A stretch of 64,000 nt of DNA from Scleropages formosus. Lineage: Eukaryota > Chordata > Actinopteri > Osteoglossiformes > Osteoglossidae. Both the position numbers and the translations under genes were made by a program. How positions within the stretch are numbered: position 1 is the stretch's first letter; the number at the start of each line of letters is the position of its first letter. Positions 58,001 through 64,000 of the stretch are shown in pieces. The stretch is taken from the NCBI RefSeq assembly GCF_900964775.1, contig NC_041827.1:16674707-16738706 (forward strand), given 5' to 3'. The notes under the pieces are model-generated. The model saw only the letters and a list, made by a program, of their open reading frames with translations. It did not search any database and was not told the DNA's origin.

Positions 58001-58234
58001 GAGGTGACCAGCCCCTTCCAGTTGGCAAGTGCCTGCGGGGAGCCAGCCTACACCAACTATGTGGGTGGCTTCCATGGCTGCCTAGACTACATCCTGGTGG
58101 AGCCAAGCGCCCTACAAGTAGAGCAGGTCATCCCAATGCCTAGCCACCAGGACATCACCACTTACCAGGCCCTACCCAGTGTCTCCCACCCATCTGACCA
58201 CATCGCCCTTGTCTGTGACCTGGTGTGGCAGTGA
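55015..58234 (+). CDS. pde12: 2',5'-phosphodiesterase 12 (mitochondrial)
   Basis: Mg-dependent exonuclease/endonuclease/phosphatase (EEP) family enzyme that removes 2',5'-oligoadenylates and poly(A) tails of mitochondrial RNAs in the matrix. Exons 55015-56238, 57580-57658 and 57792-58234 join to 581 aa (human 609). The N-terminus is basic with no acidic residues (LRVLRPGRSLHRFHG), fitting a mitochondrial presequence. The EEP domain starts near residue 265: Asn about 271 (SYNILAD), Glu about 321 (CLQEVD), His about 428 (NTHLYWH), Asp 468 and Asn 470 (GDLNS), and Asp-His 570-571 (SDHIAL). The region before the domain is shorter than in human. Two in-frame starts are possible, 55015 and 55063; 55015 has the better context (G at -3). 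Exon 1 is CpG-rich and is preceded by a run of C at 54959-54971. ARF4 lies tail-to-tail to the right, as in human. Confidence 0.95.
56462..56826. repeat. Dispersed repeats in PDE12 intron 1, including family D copy 4
   Basis: 56462-56590 is a common fish repeat module ('ggacggaacgccagtccatc'). 56596-56826 is family D: 'cagacactttttttccaaag', 'catctcatagaaaatacaat', 'acacttagatgcagacgcg', 'gagtaggtgcataaaact'. Confidence 0.8.
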
Positions 58235-58502
58235 TGGTTGGCCATACCTGAAGCCTGGGGTCTGGCAGTGATTGGTTTCACTAGTTAAACATATTTAACA
58301 TACGATTTGATTATGGACATTTTTGTTATTTACATAAGCGATGATAAATGGATTTGGTCCTTCCAACTGCATGGTTCACAGCTAAGTTACAGGTATGATT
58401 CACTAATGGAGACTCTTTGAGGACAGGGTGCTTGTTGGAACAGATCATTATGTTATCAGCCTAAATTTTGTGTAAACATGCAATGGATAATTTTAATTAA
58501 GA

Positions 58503-58508
58503 AATAAA
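58503..58508 (+). terminator. Candidate poly(A) signal of PDE12 (proximal)
   Basis: AATAAA about 270 bp after the stop; a second one lies at 58636-58641. Confidence 0.5.
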
Positions 58509-58635
58509 ATCAGTGCCAGTCAGGTGCTAGGCATGCATACTGGAGCAGTTCAGTTCTAGAATCTCCTGCCCTTGGTGTTTTTAGATGTTTACTCTCCAGG
58601 AGAGTGCGAACTAGAATAAGCTGTGTACACTGGTA

Positions 58636-58641
58636 AATAAA
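58636..58641 (+). terminator. Candidate poly(A) signal of PDE12 (distal)
   Basis: AATAAA about 400 bp after the stop codon. Confidence 0.45.
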
Positions 58642-59116
58642 GCAATTTTGGGAAAGAGTCATAGGACAGTGGTTTCAATCTTGGGCCTGCCAACTCCCTG
58701 TATGTTCTGGTTTTAGCTCCAGCTGAGCTGTTAATTGTTTCCTTTATTTAGCAGTCAAAGCACACCATTCAAAGCCTGTTAGCCTGGATCCATTAGTTGA
58801 GAAGATAAAAATTTTAAATGACATAGAATTTAGGCAATGCCAATTTTCACAAGAACATTAATTTGTAGAACTTGATACAGCAAACTAGTAGTGAGTCAAA
58901 ATTGAATCGCTACAGGTATTCTGAAGTACTATCCTAAAATACCAGCATTTTGCCATTATTTTCCTATAATATTTTCCTCAAGTTAATCCAGCAGCCATGT
59001 ACAGATATGACAGTAATGGCTGGGCTAGCTGCAGCCCCAAGTGTAAAACTGTTCTTACAAGTAAAACAGCATGTACAGTAACATTAACAGGAACTGTCCA
59101 AAATATCTTCAATCAT
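58642..59116. other. Spacer between convergent PDE12 and ARF4
   Basis: No gene or repeat recognised. Confidence 0.5.
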
Positions 59117-59122
59117 TTTATT
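59117..59122 (-). terminator. Candidate poly(A) signal of ARF4
   Basis: TTTATT on the + strand, about 770 bp past the ARF4 stop. Confidence 0.35.
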
Positions 59123-59891
59123 AGGAATTATGGTAAAACAGGACAAGAAAGATGCTCAGATTTGGAAGTTTTCAAAAAACAAAAAAAGGGACCTTTCCAT
59201 TGGAAATGAAGGTGGTGATTTGGCTGAAATAATTGATCAAATTGTGAACATAAAAATATTCCTAAAACCTTTGCAGTTGAAGTTGGAAACTGATCTAATA
59301 AGTTAAAACATGTTCTAAACAGTGTAAACAGGACTCTGTTGCAGGGGGTGCACCCAGTAATACATGACATGATGTTGAGCAGAGCAGAAAAGTATTGAAG
59401 CAGCCATGACAACTACGCAAGAAAGCCTGGCTCTATATTTACAACATGTGTGGAAAAGCATCAAAAGATAAACAGAAAGGGGGTGGTGCTGGGGATACAA
59501 GTCCTCATATTGGTCCACAAGCATCTGCTGTATAAATTGTTAAAACAAACATTGCACCTATCAAACATCCAAAAGCCCCCAAACACCAATATAAATGCTG
59601 TTGGTTCAGTTACTTTGTATTTAAGTATGGTCTTCTTTACTAGCATATAACAACATATGCATAACAATACATGTATAAATGTTTGGCAGCAAAGATGTTC
59701 ATAAAGGAAAAAAGAAAAGGGCATGTAGGTTTGCTGGGGGTGCTGCCAAGCATTCTCAGCTCTGAATGCCATATTGATCGAATGCAAACAAAAACTGGGC
59801 TCTTGTCTTCCAAGTCGAGATCAGTGGTGTCGATCATGTCCCTGGTTCAGCAAACACCTCAGGGCTCCGTGTGCATCAGCGCTGGGTGTAC

Positions 59892-63309
<3,418 letters not shown>

Positions 63310-63858
63310 CTAAAAGGGAAAATGTTGAGATTAACAATGCAAACAAGGAACTGGACTGCAGTTTTAAAGGAGCAGCAATGAGCAACACTCATCGCTTAAA
63401 AACAAACCCATTAGACAAACAGAAATGAAGCGCCACACAATAAGCCTCCTCAACAGCAGCTTTAAAATGAAAAGGAAGTCATGAGAAAATACATTTTCAG
63501 GAAAGGAAACAAGTGCTAGCGGTAACTATAAAAGTCTGAAATTGAAGCTGCTAACTTCAGGTGTATAAAGTCATGGAATTGTTTGATTAACATGTAAGTA
63601 CTTTAACACTGGAACAAGCGAAGGACGAGCAACCATCGAATGTGAGCATGGTGCGGTGCTTGTCACAAACTCAGAGGTGCAGCTTCCTGTTAAAATGGCG
63701 TATTGATGTCAACCTGCAACCAACTGACTGTTGTGACTGTAGCGGGACAGAGGAGGTGCAACAGGAAGGACAACACCCCCGTGTGGACAATACCCCAAGT
63801 GCTGGGAGAACGAAAGCGCCTTCAGTCTCAAATGTTTTACTTATCCTCACTGAATTAA

Positions 63859-63891
<33 letters not shown>

Positions 63892-64000
63892 GAAAAAAAA
63901 TGGACAGAAGAATTTAACATGCACCGTTTCATTTTGTCTGAGGCGTCGGTGCTCGAACACGGGATGACAAAAACACCAGATGTTTATTTCCAGTCTTTTT
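63310..64000 (-). other. ARF4 intron 1, left part; no exon seen
   Basis: No sequence matching the ARF N-terminus (MGLTISSLF-like) is present. A (CAA)n microsatellite lies at 63862-63893. Confidence 0.55.
63862..63893. repeat. Microsatellite (CAA)n
   Basis: About ten perfect units, read directly. Confidence 0.95.

Overview
The window is nuclear DNA of a ray-finned fish, probably an early-branching teleost. Genes are split by GT-AG introns, encoded proteins are close to vertebrate orthologues, and the spacers are crowded with tRNA-derived SINEs, CA/TG and trinucleotide microsatellites, DNA-transposon relics and a decayed LINE. The teleost placement is an inference from the SINE types. No prokaryotic system, CRISPR array, rRNA or functional tRNA gene was seen.

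Eight genes can be assembled exon by exon. From left to right: PFKFB4 (+, 9415-18590, 14 coding exons, 482 aa); ARPC4 (-, 24822-21579, 6 exons, 168 aa), convergent with PFKFB4; HMCES (+, 26349-30017, 6 coding exons plus a likely 5' UTR exon, 349 aa), head-to-head with ARPC4; RPS23 (-, 41545-39064, 4 exons, 143 aa); ATP6AP1L (+, 43183-51554, 7 exons, about 391 aa), divergent from RPS23; PDE12 (+, 55015-58234, 3 exons, 581 aa); and ARF4 (-, 63309-59892, exons 2-6, first exon beyond the right edge), convergent with PDE12. That is seven located genes with complete or near-complete models; the eighth locus is only a possible CpG-rich promoter or first exon at 1-340 whose gene is not identifiable.

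Region by region: 1-9400 is gene-poor, with a CpG-rich left edge, microsatellites and scattered SINEs. 9.4-30.2 kb is the PFKFB4-ARPC4-HMCES block. 30.3-39.0 kb is a repeat-rich desert holding decayed Tx1-like LINE pieces and SINEs. 39.0-52.5 kb is the RPS23-ATP6AP1L pair, which is also adjacent in human. 52.5-55.0 kb is a spacer. 55.0-63.3 kb is the PDE12-ARF4 pair, also adjacent in human.

The genes do not form one pathway. They cover glycolytic control (PFKFB4), actin branching (ARPC4), abasic-site protection (HMCES), translation (RPS23), a V-ATPase accessory-protein relative (ATP6AP1L), mitochondrial RNA processing (PDE12) and Golgi traffic (ARF4). The most interesting observations are the signal-peptide and luminal N-terminal exons of ATP6AP1L that the short human protein lacks, a near-perfect 50-bp-arm hairpin in its first intron, a GC-AG intron in PFKFB4, and a start codon forming the whole coding part of ARPC4 exon 1.
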